A DNA stretch of 64,000 nucleotides, taken from the NCBI RefSeq assembly GCF_027604915.1, contig NZ_JAJAQC010000001.1:1-64000 (forward strand), written 5' to 3'. Position numbers and translations under genes: made by a program. This stretch comes from Streptomonospora mangrovi (GTDB taxonomy: Bacteria > Actinomycetota > Actinomycetes > Streptosporangiales > Streptosporangiaceae). Positions 46,233 to 56,383 of the stretch are shown here, piece by piece; position 1 is the stretch's first letter; each line of letters opens with the position of its first letter. Below the pieces are notes generated by a model that saw nothing but the letters and a program-made list of their open reading frames with translations, made no database searches and was not told where the DNA came from.

Positions 46233-47861
46233 ATGTCCATCCGCAACCCCCCCACTCCCGTTCCGGCCGCCGCGCCGCGCCGGGGGCGCGCCGTCGCGCG
46301 CCTGGGCTCGGCCGCCGTGGCGGCCACCGCCGCCGCCGCGCTCGTGGCCGCCGGATCGGCCCCCGCAGCCGCGGACACCGCGACCGGTGTCGCCGACCTG
46401 CGCGCCGACATCGAGGCGCTGCTCGCCGACCCGGCGCTGGAGGGCGCCACCTCAGGGGTCGTCGTCACCAGCCTCACCCGCGGCGACGTCCTGTACCGCA
46501 ACGAACCCCGGACCCAGGTGGTCCCGGCCTCCAACGCCAAGCTTTTGACCTCGGCCGCCGCCCTGGAGGTCCTGGGCGCCGACTACCGGTTCACCACCTC
46601 GGTGGCCGCCGGCGAGGACCCGGGCGACGGCGTGGTCGACGGCGACCTCTACCTCGTGGGCACCGGCGACCCCACCCTCACCCCCGAGGCGGTCGACAAG
46701 CTGGCGGCCGAGGTCGCCGCGGCCGGGGTCACCGAGGTCACCGGCGACCTGCTGGCCGACGACACCTGGTTCGACTCCGAGCGCTACCTGCCCGAGTGGG
46801 ACCCCACCGACGCGCCCTACTACTACGCGGCGCAGATCTCGGCGCTGACGGTCGCCGCCAACACCGACTACGACACCGGTGTGGTGGACGTCGACGCCCA
46901 GGCGGGCGGTGCCGCGGGCGACCCCGTGGACGTCGCCCTGGAGCCCATGACCGACAACCTCAGCCTGGACAACCGGGCCGAGACCGGCGCCTCCGGCAGC
47001 ACCTCCACGTTCGGGGTGAACCGGGCCACCGGCACCAACGAGTTCACCGCCGAGGGCGCCCTGCCGGTCGAGCAGACCTACTCCACGCTGCGCACGGTGC
47101 ACGAGCCCACCGACCACGCCGCCCACCTGTTCGCCGCCGCGCTCGCCGAGCACGGCGTCGCGGTGGCGGGCGAGGTCGGCCGGGGCGCCGCGCCGGAGGC
47201 GGCCGACCAGGTCGCCGCGCGCTCGTCCATGCCGCTGCGCGAGCTGTTGACCCCGTTCATGAAGCTGTCCAACAACCCGCACGCCGAGATCCTCATGAAG
47301 GCCATGGGGCAGGAGGAGTCGGGCGAGGGCACCTGGGCCGCCGGCATCGACGCGGCGACCGAGGCCCTGGGCGACATGGGCGTCAACACCCGCAAGGTGG
47401 ACCTGGTCGACGGCTCCGGGCTCTCCCACTCCGACCGGGTGACCGCCCAGGCGGTCATGGACGTGCTGGAGGAGGCCCGCGCCGAGCCCTGGTTCGGCGT
47501 CTGGCGGGACTCCCTGCCGCTGGCCGGGCACCCCGACCGGCTGGTCGGCGGGACCCTGACCAGCCGCATGCGCGACACCCCGGCCGAGGGCAACGTCCAG
47601 GCGAAGACGGGTTCGCTCACCGGCGCCAGCGCCCTGTCGGGCTACGTCACCGCGGCCGGCGGCGAGGAGCTGGCGTTCACCGTCATCAACAACGGGTACT
47701 CCGGCGCCGCGCCGCGCGGCGTCCAGGACGCCATCGCGGTGCGCCTGGCGGAGTTCACCCGCGGCGGAACCGTGGACGTCGTCCGCCCGATGGCGGCCGA
47801 GCGCACCTCGCCCACCGCCCCCGACGCCGACCTGGAGTGCACCTGGGCCGGCACCTGCTGA
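46233..47861 (+). CDS. dacB: D-alanyl-D-alanine carboxypeptidase/endopeptidase, PBP4 (S13) class
   Basis: This 542-aa exported penicillin-binding protein has an Ala-rich signal peptide (about residues 1-48, ending APAAADTA), then a serine-type transpeptidase fold. The nucleophile motif is SNAK in QVVPASNAKLLTSAAALEV, the SxN motif lies in MKLSNNPHAEILMKAMG and the KTG box in VQAKTGSLTGASALSGYV. It trims peptidoglycan stem peptides. ATG 46233 was chosen because it begins the signal peptide and a -10-like TAGGTT (46219-46224) lies eight bases upstream, suggesting a leaderless message. The C-terminus has two cysteines in ECTWAGTC. Confidence 0.93.
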   Translation: MSIRNPPTPVPAAAPRRGRAVARLGSAAVAATAAAALVAAGSAPAAADTATGVADLRADIEALLADPALEGATSGVVVTSLTRGDVLYRNEPRTQVVPASNAKLLTSAAALEVLGADYRFTTSVAAGEDPGDGVVDGDLYLVGTGDPTLTPEAVDKLAAEVAAAGVTEVTGDLLADDTWFDSERYLPEWDPTDAPYYYAAQISALTVAANTDYDTGVVDVDAQAGGAAGDPVDVALEPMTDNLSLDNRAETGASGSTSTFGVNRATGTNEFTAEGALPVEQTYSTLRTVHEPTDHAAHLFAAALAEHGVAVAGEVGRGAAPEAADQVAARSSMPLRELLTPFMKLSNNPHAEILMKAMGQEESGEGTWAAGIDAATEALGDMGVNTRKVDLVDGSGLSHSDRVTAQAVMDVLEEARAEPWFGVWRDSLPLAGHPDRLVGGTLTSRMRDTPAEGNVQAKTGSLTGASALSGYVTAAGGEELAFTVINNGYSGAAPRGVQDAIAVRLAEFTRGGTVDVVRPMAAERTSPTAPDADLECTWAGTC

Positions 47862-47867
47862 TCCGGG

Positions 47868-47895
47868 CGCCGCGCGGCTGATCGGCCGCGCGGCG
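47868..47895 (+). terminator. Hairpin after dacB
   Basis: An 11-bp stem (47868-47878 with 47885-47895) and a six-base loop begin seven bases past the stop. Confidence 0.75.
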
Positions 47896-47960
47896 ACTTG
47901 CCGCACTCCGGTGCGCAGCCACGGCCGCATCCGCCCCGCCCCCGGCGCGGGCGGGTGCGG

Positions 47961-48004
47961 CCGCTGTCCTGCGCTGTGCTGCGCTGCCCTGCGCTGTCCT
48001 GCGC
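47961..48004 (+). repeat. Short CTGCGCTG-type tandem repeats
   Basis: The sequence iterates (c/t)tgcgctg(t/c) about four times with spacer variation, directly upstream of the glycosylase-like gene. It looks like replication slippage. Confidence 0.6.
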
Positions 48005-48041
48005 GCACCGCACCCTCCGCCCCCGCCTACCCTGGAGGGCG

Positions 48042-49013
48042 ATGGACCGCAGCACCCCCACGCCCGACACCGCGCCCGAGCCCGCCGCGCCCCAGCGGCC
48101 CGGCGCCGCCCCGGCGCGGCCGGCCGTCCTCTCCCCCGACCTCTGGCGCCCGCGCGAGCGGCGCCACCACGAGCGGGTCGACGCGCTGCTGGCCGACCAC
48201 CTGGAGCGCCGCCGGCGCGGGGTGGCCCACCCCGTCGAGGACTTCCTCTTCACCTACTACAGCCACCGCCCCGCGCAACTGCGGCGCTGGCACCCCGGCG
48301 CGGGCACGGTGCTGCTCGGCGACGACTCCCCCGACCGCGCCGGCGACTCCTACCGTGCCGTGCGCGCCGCCGGCCCCGACGGCCGCCCCGCGCCCGGCCG
48401 CACGCTCGACACCGCCGCGTTCACCGCGCGGCGCGGCGCCACCGCGGAGTTCGTGGCGGCGCTGCTGGGCGCCGTGCGCGGGCGCGCCCCGCACCTGGGC
48501 TGCTTCGGGCTGCACGAGTGGGCCATGGTCTACCGGCTGCCGCCCGAGCGGGTGCGGCACTCCGCGGTTCCGCTGCGACTGGGGCCCGAGGGCACCGACC
48601 GGGTGGTGGAGTCCCACCGCGTGCGCTGCTCGCACTTTGACGCGTTCCGGTTCTTCACCGACGCCGCGCGCCCGCTCAACCGGCTCCAACCCACCCGCGC
48701 CGACCAGGTCGCCCTGGACCAGCCCGGGTGCCTGCACGCCAACATGGACCTCTACAAGTGGGCCTACAAGCTGTCGCCGGGCGTGCCCTCCGAACTCGTG
48801 GTCGACTGCTTCGAACTGGCCCGCGACATCCGGGTGCTGGACATGCGGGCCTCGCCCTACGACCTGCGCGCCCACGGCTACGCGCCGGTGGAGATCGAGA
48901 CGCCGGAGGGCAAGGCGGAGTACGTGGCGGCCCAGCGCGCGTTCGCCGACCGGGCGGCCGTCCTGCGCGACCGGCTCCTGGCCGCCTGCGCGCCGCTCAC
49001 CGCCGGCGGCTGA
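48042..49013 (+). CDS. Conserved actinobacterial protein, annotated elsewhere as 3-methyladenine DNA glycosylase
   Basis: This 323-aa cytosolic protein starts at ATG 48042 with GGAGG close upstream. It is well conserved in actinomycetes: AHPVEDFLFTYYSHRPAQLR, GCFGLHEWAMVYRLPPERVR, SHRVRCSHFDAFRFFT and QPGCLHANMDLYKWAYKL are strong family blocks, rich in His, Cys and aromatic residues that suggest a metal- or ligand-binding pocket. Homologues often carry the name 3-methyladenine DNA glycosylase, but I do not see a HhH-GPD or AAG signature, so the biochemical name should be treated as unproven. It converges closely on the serine hydrolase gene (36 bp). Confidence 0.75.
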   Translation: MDRSTPTPDTAPEPAAPQRPGAAPARPAVLSPDLWRPRERRHHERVDALLADHLERRRRGVAHPVEDFLFTYYSHRPAQLRRWHPGAGTVLLGDDSPDRAGDSYRAVRAAGPDGRPAPGRTLDTAAFTARRGATAEFVAALLGAVRGRAPHLGCFGLHEWAMVYRLPPERVRHSAVPLRLGPEGTDRVVESHRVRCSHFDAFRFFTDAARPLNRLQPTRADQVALDQPGCLHANMDLYKWAYKLSPGVPSELVVDCFELARDIRVLDMRASPYDLRAHGYAPVEIETPEGKAEYVAAQRAFADRAAVLRDRLLAACAPLTAGG

Positions 49014-49049
49014 GGGCGCGGCGGCTCGGGGGTCAGGGGCAGGCGGGCG

Positions 49050-50660
49050 TCAGCCGTTGGCGGCGGCCAGCGCGGCGGCCACGGTCGCGATGAGCGCGCC
49101 GGAGACCGCCACCGACACCGCGAAGAACACCACGTGCAGCCAGCGCCAGCGGCCGTTCTCGACCGGCACCCGCGGCCAGTACCACCCGCCGGCCACCGCC
49201 GCCGCGGCGACCGCGCCCACCGCCGCCGACCACACCGCCGGCGGGGTGTGCACCCACTCCCCCATCGGCACCGCCGCCAGCAGCGCCGCGAACGCGCCCA
49301 GCGGCATCGACACGATCCGCAGCCGGTCCAGCGGGCGCTGGCCAACCAGGGTGCGGCGCCGCACCACCAGCGACACCGCCAGCAGCGGCGGGAGCAGCAG
49401 CATCGGCAGGGTGGCGCCCAGGCTGTAGGCCACGCCGGGCATCATGGGCGACTCCGCCAGCGGGGGCACCTCGGGCGCGCCCATCAGGCGGGGGCCGATG
49501 ATCGCGGCGTCGGCGGCGAAGCTGTTGGACAGCACGACCACGCCCTGGTCGCCCTGGTAGCCGACGAACGCGGTGGAGCCGTAGGTGCCGCCGCTGTGCT
49601 GTACCAGTTCCACGCCCTCGCCGAAGTCGGTGGTGAGCCAGCCCAGCCCGATGCGGGTGTCGCCGTTGGGGCCCTCGTGCGCGGGCTCGACGGCGGCCAT
49701 GCCCGGGGCGGTGCCCTCCATCAGGGCGCGCAGCAGCCGCTCCAGGTCGCCGGCGGTGGTCCAGGTGCCGATTCCCACCGGCAGGTACTCCGCCGAGCGC
49801 CACGGCTCGCTGCGCTTGCCGGGGGCGATGTGCGGCACGGCCGCGCCCTCGGGCAGCCCGTCGAGGTCGGCGCCGCGCAGCACGGTGTCGTCCATGCCCA
49901 GCGGGTCCAGCACGCGCTCGCGCACCAGCTCCGGGTAGGGGGTGCCGGTCTCCTCCTCCAGCGCGTCGCCCAGCACGGCGAACCCGAAGTTGGAGTAGCT
50001 CCACTCGGGCTGGTTCTCGGCCAGCGGGGTGGACTCCAGGGACGTCTCCACGGGCGGCAGGCCGGCGTAGGGGTCGGTCCCCAGGAACAGGCTGTAGCTG
50101 CCGACGGCCGTGCCCTCCACGGGCATGCGGGGCAGGCCGGAGCGGTGGGTGGCCAACTGCTGCAAGGTGATGTCGGCGGCCTCGGGCGAGGCGAACTCCA
50201 CGTCGGGGTAGACCTCGCCGAGCGTGCGGTCCAGGGAGGTCGCGCCGTCGGCGGCGAGGTCGGCCAGCGCCATGGCGGTGATCACCTTGAAGACCGAGCC
50301 GGTCTCGAAGGGGGTGTCGACGGTGACCGGCGCGTCGCCGTCCCGGGTGCCGCCGACCAGGGTCGTGGTCTCGCCGCCGTCCACGCGCAGCACCGACAGC
50401 CCCTGCACCTGCCCCTCCACGCCCGCGACGGTGCCGGCCACCGAGTCTTCGAGGGCGGGGTCGCCCTCGAAGGCGACCGGCTCGGCCGGCGGTTTGGCCG
50501 GCATCGCCAGGTGGGCGGCGACCGCCGCGACCGCGCCGACGGCGAGGGCGACGGCCCAGACGCGAAGCGGCGCGCGCTCGGGGCGGGGCGCCCGGGGGCG
50601 CCGCGAGGGCGGGGGCGAAGAGGGTGCCGCGGCGGGTGCGGCGACGTCGGTGTGCTCCAT
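49050..50660 (-). CDS. Membrane-anchored beta-lactamase-family serine hydrolase
   Basis: The 536-aa protein has a polar Pro/Ala-rich N-terminus, one membrane segment (about residues 33-53) and a class C beta-lactamase-like domain. The SxxK motif is in TPFETGSVFKVITAMAL, the YxN motif in QPEWSYSNFGFAVLGDAL and the HxG-type motif in LVQHSGGTYGSTAFVGY. Four or five helices follow in the last 130 residues. The domain is probably extracytoplasmic. Such proteins are D-alanyl-peptidases or esterases rather than resistance enzymes; no antibiotic role is implied. The start is ATG 50660; the divergent gene begins at 50837. Confidence 0.9.
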   Translation of the reverse strand: MEHTDVAAPAAAPSSPPPSRRPRAPRPERAPLRVWAVALAVGAVAAVAAHLAMPAKPPAEPVAFEGDPALEDSVAGTVAGVEGQVQGLSVLRVDGGETTTLVGGTRDGDAPVTVDTPFETGSVFKVITAMALADLAADGATSLDRTLGEVYPDVEFASPEAADITLQQLATHRSGLPRMPVEGTAVGSYSLFLGTDPYAGLPPVETSLESTPLAENQPEWSYSNFGFAVLGDALEEETGTPYPELVRERVLDPLGMDDTVLRGADLDGLPEGAAVPHIAPGKRSEPWRSAEYLPVGIGTWTTAGDLERLLRALMEGTAPGMAAVEPAHEGPNGDTRIGLGWLTTDFGEGVELVQHSGGTYGSTAFVGYQGDQGVVVLSNSFAADAAIIGPRLMGAPEVPPLAESPMMPGVAYSLGATLPMLLLPPLLAVSLVVRRRTLVGQRPLDRLRIVSMPLGAFAALLAAVPMGEWVHTPPAVWSAAVGAVAAAAVAGGWYWPRVPVENGRWRWLHVVFFAVSVAVSGALIATVAAALAAANG

Positions 50661-50836
50661 ACCCGCAAGCGTCGCGGAACCGCGCCGTGGCCTGTAGAGG
50701 GCGATGTCAGCGATGCGTGATGACAGGTGTCATACGGGTGGGCGGGCGCGGCGGTGCGCGCAACCGGCCCGAGGTGCCGGCGACCACATCCCCCACCAGC
50801 GGGAACCCGGGCGCCGCCGGACGCGTCGGAACGCCC

Positions 50837-51694
50837 ATGACACCCCCGCACTCCTTCCCTCCCCCCGGTCCGCCGCCGGCGTCCTACCGCCAGGGCCAGG
50901 GCCGGGGCGTCGCGGCCGCGGTGCTGTCGGTCGCGGCCGTCCTGGTGGTCGGCATCGTCGTGCTCACGGTGGTCATGCTGCGCGGCGCGCTGCCGTCTGG
51001 GCTGGCCGACCTGCCGGGGGCCGGCGGGGCGCCCGCGCCGTCGGCCTCGGCGAGCCCGTCGCCCACCCCGGTCGAGCTGAGCACCCCCACCGCCGACGCG
51101 CCCGAGGCGCTGACCGACGCCACGGTGGCCAACTGGAAGGGCGTGGCCGTCCCCGACTACGGGATCGCCTACGACGTCCCCCAGGCGTGGTTCGCGGCCG
51201 ACCCCGGCGTGATCACCGGGTTCGAGGAGCCCGACCCCGACGCGCCCTTCGGCTACAGCCCGACGGTGGCCATGAGCGGCGTCGCCGAGTTCGGCGCGCG
51301 GCAGGGCCCCTGCCACACCTACCCGCCGGGACCGGGGACCTCCGGGATCTCAGGGGAGGGCGAGCCGGCCGACACCGCCCAGACCGCGCCGCGCGTGGCC
51401 GAGGCGTGGGCGGTGGCCGCCTACGGCAACGACAACGGCGACCCGGAGGTGTCGCTGGGCGAGGCGGTGCCCTTCGCCGCCAACGGACTGACCGGCCACC
51501 AGGTCACGGCGACCGTCAAGGTGCCGGAGTTCGAGTGCTACCCGGGTGAGGCCCAGGTGCGCGCGGTGTCGTTCGCCGCTCCCCAGGGCGGCGACGTCTA
51601 CCACTTCGTCGTCTACGCCGACGCCTCGGGCGACGAGGGCCCCAACCTCGCCGACGTCGACACCATGGTCTCGACCCTGCGCCCGCTGGCCTGA
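50837..51694 (+). CDS. Uncharacterised single-pass membrane protein with extracellular domain
   Basis: Unrecognised 285-aa protein. It has a short Pro-rich cytoplasmic head (MTPPHSFPPPGPPPASYRQG), one transmembrane helix (about residues 25-48, AAAVLSVAAVLVVGIVVLTV), an Ala/Ser/Pro/Thr linker and an extracellular domain of about 190 residues containing VAVPDYGIAYDVPQAWFAAD and two cysteines (GPCHTYPP, EFECYPGE) that may form a disulfide. Its C-terminus (VDTMVSTLRPL) resembles small actinomycete DUF proteins that fold like lipoprotein-associated sensor domains. ATG 50837 was chosen because it gives this topology. Confidence 0.75.
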   Translation: MTPPHSFPPPGPPPASYRQGQGRGVAAAVLSVAAVLVVGIVVLTVVMLRGALPSGLADLPGAGGAPAPSASASPSPTPVELSTPTADAPEALTDATVANWKGVAVPDYGIAYDVPQAWFAADPGVITGFEEPDPDAPFGYSPTVAMSGVAEFGARQGPCHTYPPGPGTSGISGEGEPADTAQTAPRVAEAWAVAAYGNDNGDPEVSLGEAVPFAANGLTGHQVTATVKVPEFECYPGEAQVRAVSFAAPQGGDVYHFVVYADASGDEGPNLADVDTMVSTLRPLA

Positions 51695-51700
51695 GCGCGG

Positions 51701-51727
51701 CCCGCGCCGCCCCGGGGGCGGCGCGGG
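51701..51727. terminator. Bidirectional terminator
   Basis: A perfect 12-bp stem (51701-51712 with 51716-51727) with a CGG loop lies between convergent genes. Confidence 0.85.
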
Positions 51728-51740
51728 CGCGGCGGCCGGC

Positions 51741-53156
<1,416 letters not shown>

Positions 53157-53576
53157 GGTGCGGTGACCTCCGGTGGGTCGTGGTGGCGCGCGGGTCGGGG
53201 CGGGTACAGGCGGGTCAGGGCGGGCGGCGGCGCGTGGGCCGGGAGCGCTCCCAACGCGCGGTCGCGGGCACCCGGGACGGCCCGCACGCCAGGGGGCGCG
53301 GGGCCGCTGAACCGATTCGTCTTCCTCTGGGATGGTAGGAACGCCCCACCGCCGGGGTCAATGGGTGATCATGGCGCGGACCGGCCGCGACACCGCCGCC
53401 GGGCCCGGCCGGGCGGCGCCCGGGGGGATTCGGACGGCCCCGTTTTGCCAAGGAACCCGCCGAGGAATATCGTTCCGGACCGCGGAGAACCGCAGAGCGG
53501 CCCGGATCCCCGGCGCGGCGGGCCCTGTGGCCCCCGCTTGGCCGCACACGCGCGACAGCGGAAAGACGGCGCTTCC
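53157..53576. other. Divergent region between bgl and the nuclease-like gene
   Basis: 420 bp. It holds the CebR/CelR-type box and a moderately A/T-rich patch near 53320-53360. No gene is supported. Confidence 0.55.
53240..53253 (-). promoter_or_regulatory. CebR/CelR-type LacI-family operator
   Basis: The 14-mer CGGGAGCGCTCCCA differs at one end base from the palindrome TGGGAGCGCTCCCA bound by CelR of Thermobifida and CebR of Streptomyces. The inner 12 bp are perfectly palindromic. Confidence 0.85.
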
Positions 53577-54326
53577 ATGGACCCCGACGCGACCCAGATC
53601 CTCAACAGGACCGTGGAGATCACCCGCAAGGGCGACACCGCACCGGCGTGGGAGGTGGCGGCGCGCGCCCGGCTGAACGCGGCGATCGAGCGCTTCACCG
53701 GCCCGCTGGCCGACCTGCTGGCCCGCGACGCCAACGAGGGCGACACCCGGCTACTGGTCACCGACTTCCTCAGCGACGGCCTGAACTTCAGCAAGTACGG
53801 CGACCTCACCACCGAGTACCGCACCAAGGGCGAGTCGGTGGACTACGGGATCACCCTGAACGGCGACCTCTTCGCGTTCATCGAGGTCAAGCCGTGCGGC
53901 GCGAAACTGGACCCGCGCGGCCTGCGCCAGGCGCGGCTGCACGCGGCCGAGCGCAAGGTGGCGTGGGTGGTGCAGACCAACGGGCGGGTGTGGCAGGCCC
54001 ACCACCTGGGCGACGGCGGCGAGGACGCCGGCACCGGCCTGGTGGTCGACGTGGACCTGCTCTCCGAGGCGCCGCTGCACGAGCGGGTGGACGCGCTGCT
54101 GCCGCTGACGCGCGAGGCCGTGGAGCGGGGCCGACTGGAGACCCTGCGGGCGTGGCGGGCCGCCCTGGAGCCCGCCCCGCTGGCGGCCGCGGCGGCGGCC
54201 GACTCGGTGATGGCGGCGCTGCGCGCCGAACTGCTGCGCCGCACCGGGCACGAGGGCCACATCGGCGACACCCAGGAGGCGGCGCGGGCGCTCACCGAGG
54301 GCGTCTTCAAGCGCGGCCTCCTCTAG
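53577..54326 (+). CDS. Stand-alone HsdR-N/PD-(D/E)XK-like nuclease-fold protein
   Basis: This 249-aa cytosolic protein resembles the N-terminal nuclease domain of type I restriction R subunits. A core pattern of Asp in ESVDYGITLNGDLFA followed by FIEVKPCGAK fits the PD-(D/E)XK metal-dependent nuclease motif (D-x(n)-ExK), after a helical region with NEGDTRLLVTDFLSDGL. There is no helicase domain and no hsdM/hsdS next to it. Homologues are widespread as single genes in actinomycetes; their role is unknown. It could be a degraded restriction component, a phage-defence effector or a structural homologue. ATG 53577 is a reasonable start, with a GGAAAG-type ribosome-binding site. Confidence 0.72.
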   Translation: MDPDATQILNRTVEITRKGDTAPAWEVAARARLNAAIERFTGPLADLLARDANEGDTRLLVTDFLSDGLNFSKYGDLTTEYRTKGESVDYGITLNGDLFAFIEVKPCGAKLDPRGLRQARLHAAERKVAWVVQTNGRVWQAHHLGDGGEDAGTGLVVDVDLLSEAPLHERVDALLPLTREAVERGRLETLRAWRAALEPAPLAAAAAADSVMAALRAELLRRTGHEGHIGDTQEAARALTEGVFKRGLL

Positions 54327-54356
54327 CCCGCTCCTTTCTCCCGGACCCCTTCCCTC

Positions 54357-54383
54357 AGCCCGGCCCCGCTTGAGGGCCGGGTT
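54357..54383 (+). terminator. Hairpin terminator with T-rich tail
   Basis: A 10-bp stem (54357-54366 with 54374-54383, one G-T pair), a seven-base loop, then GTGTGGTGGTGG. Confidence 0.7.
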
Positions 54384-54556
54384 GTGTGGTGGTGGCGGCC
54401 CCGGTTTCGGTCCGGCCGATTCCGGGGCCGCGCGCTGCGTGGCCAAGGGGTTACACAAACATCACCCGGCATTTTCCGCGTCAGCCTTTCGCACGGTGCG
54501 TGATCTCCCCTATCTATCTGTAGTCACCTCGTTCGCACCGGAAGGGGAATCCCCCC

Positions 54557-55186
54557 ATGCGCTCTCCCGTCCGACGCCTCGTCCAGGCCGCCACCGCCCT
54601 CGCCGGCGCCGCCGCCCTCGCGCTCACCGGCGCCGGCGCGGCCCATGCCGCCGCCCTGCCGCCCGAGGAACTGCGGCGCGTCACCGACACCTACCTCTAC
54701 GACATCTCGCTCACCGAGTTCATCGACGTCCGCGACCAGGCCCCCTACGCCGACCAGCTCGACTGGAGCAGCGACTCCTGTAGCTGGTCGCCCGACCAGC
54801 CCATCGGCTACGACTTCGACCCCGGCTGCAAGCGCCACGACTTCGGCTACCGCAACTACGAACTCCAGAGCCGGTTCACCGAGGACAACCGGCTGCGCAT
54901 CGACGACAACTTCCGCGACGACCTCTACGGCATCTGCGACGGCGACTGGCTGTGCCGGGGCGTCGCCGACATCTACTACGCCGCCGTGCGCCAGTTCGGC
55001 GGCTCGGGCGTCCAGACCGCCGAGGCGCTGCGCGCGGCCGGCGCCCACCAGCAGGCCGAGGAACTGGTGGCCGTCCACGACGAACTGCGCGCCGCCGACA
55101 CCCAGGCCGAGGCCAACGCCCTGATCGCGGCGTTCGAGGCCGAGAACGACGTCGACCTCACCCAGCGCTACCCCGTGGCCGGCTGA
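54557..55186 (+). CDS. Secreted prokaryotic phospholipase A2
   Basis: This 209-aa exported protein has a signal peptide (about residues 1-31, LTGAGAAHAAA) and a small helical domain. The catalytic block SWSPDQPIGYDFDPGCKRHD is followed by FGYRNYELQSRFTE. The His-Asp pair in CKRHDFGYRN is the prokaryotic PLA2 active site (Streptomyces violaceoruber type), with cysteines DSCSW/PGCKR and GICDGDWLCRG in place for two disulfides. It releases fatty acids from phospholipids outside the cell. A GGAAGGGG ribosome-binding site and CTATCTATCTG -10-like sequence precede it. Confidence 0.92.
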   Translation: MRSPVRRLVQAATALAGAAALALTGAGAAHAAALPPEELRRVTDTYLYDISLTEFIDVRDQAPYADQLDWSSDSCSWSPDQPIGYDFDPGCKRHDFGYRNYELQSRFTEDNRLRIDDNFRDDLYGICDGDWLCRGVADIYYAAVRQFGGSGVQTAEALRAAGAHQQAEELVAVHDELRAADTQAEANALIAAFEAENDVDLTQRYPVAG

Positions 55187-55383
55187 TCGGCTCCGCCCCG
55201 CCGGGACCGGCCCGCCGGCCGGCCCCGGCCCCGCGCGGCCCCGATCCCGGGGTCGCGGCGGGGGCGGGCGGCGGGGTGGGTCGAACGGGCTGATCTCGGG
55301 CACAATCGGTGCCACCCCCGCTTGGGCGGGGCGCGCCGGGGCGGCTGCGGCCGGGGCCGGCGCCGAACCGGTGAGGGAGTCCG

Positions 55384-56184
55384 ATGGTCAACATCGCAGT
55401 CGCGCAGTTCGCGCCCGGCCAGGACAAGCTGGCCAACCTGGCCCAGGCGGGGCGGCTGGTGGCCGAGGCCGCCGACCGGGGCGCGCGGGTGGTACTGCTG
55501 CCCGAGTACGCGATGTTCACCGCGCCCCGCACCGACGAGCGGTTCGTGGCGGCGGCCGAACCCCTCGACGGCGCGTTCGCGGCGGGACTGGCCCGGCTCG
55601 CGGCGGCCTCGCGGGCGGTGGTGGTGGCCGGCGTGGTGGAGTCGGTGCCCGGCGGCGAGCGGTTCCGCAACACGCTGGTGGCGGTCGCGCCCGACGGGGA
55701 GGTCGTGGCGCTGTACCGCAAGCTGCACCTCTACGACGCGTTCGGGGTCACCGAGTCCGACGTGGTGGAGCCCGGCGAGATCGAGGAGCCGCGCACCTTC
55801 ACCGTGGACGGCCTGACGTTCGGCCTCCAAACCTGCTTTGACCTGCGCTTCCCCGAGGTCACCCGGCGCATCGCCGACGCCGGCGCCCAGGTGCTGCTGC
55901 TGGCCGCCCAGTGGGTGCCGGGTCCGCTGAAGGAGGACCACTGGACCACCCTGGTGCGCGCCCGGGCGATCGAGAACACGATGTATGTGGCGGCCGCCGG
56001 GCAGAACGCCCCGACCGGGTCCGGAAACAGCGTGATCGTCGACCCGATGGGGGTGCGGCTGGCCGCGCTGGGTGAGCAGACGGGGATTGCGGTCGCGCAC
56101 ATATCGGACGAACGGCTCACCGAGGTCCGGGCGAAAAACCCCGCCCTGGCCCTGCGGCGGTTCACCGTGACCGCCAAGCCGTAA
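55384..56184 (+). CDS. Nitrilase-superfamily carbon-nitrogen hydrolase
   Basis: This 266-aa cytosolic amidohydrolase has the Glu-Lys-Cys triad: Glu in VVLLPEYAMFTAP, Lys in VALYRKLHLYDAFGVTES, and Cys in GLQTCFDLRFPEVTRRI. The YDAFG and DLRFPE context is like the Nit1/Nit2 branch, which hydrolyses deaminated glutathione or omega-amides. It could instead act on another small amide. No operon partner is apparent. ATG 55384 follows GGGAGT. Confidence 0.93.
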   Translation: MVNIAVAQFAPGQDKLANLAQAGRLVAEAADRGARVVLLPEYAMFTAPRTDERFVAAAEPLDGAFAAGLARLAAASRAVVVAGVVESVPGGERFRNTLVAVAPDGEVVALYRKLHLYDAFGVTESDVVEPGEIEEPRTFTVDGLTFGLQTCFDLRFPEVTRRIADAGAQVLLLAAQWVPGPLKEDHWTTLVRARAIENTMYVAAAGQNAPTGSGNSVIVDPMGVRLAALGEQTGIAVAHISDERLTEVRAKNPALALRRFTVTAKP

Positions 56185-56383
56185 GGAGAATTCCGACATT
56201 CAGCGTCTTCAGTCACACTTCCCCCGCCCCATTCCGCCGACAACTACGGATAGTTACTCTACCTAGGCTCTCTGTAGTAAAAATCGGCCAGTGCCATTCC
56301 GGTTGCAGACCGTTTCTGATTCAATAAGAGCCGATAGCCACAAGCCCGCCACACTGTCCTAAACCACGGGGGGAGCAAGGACG

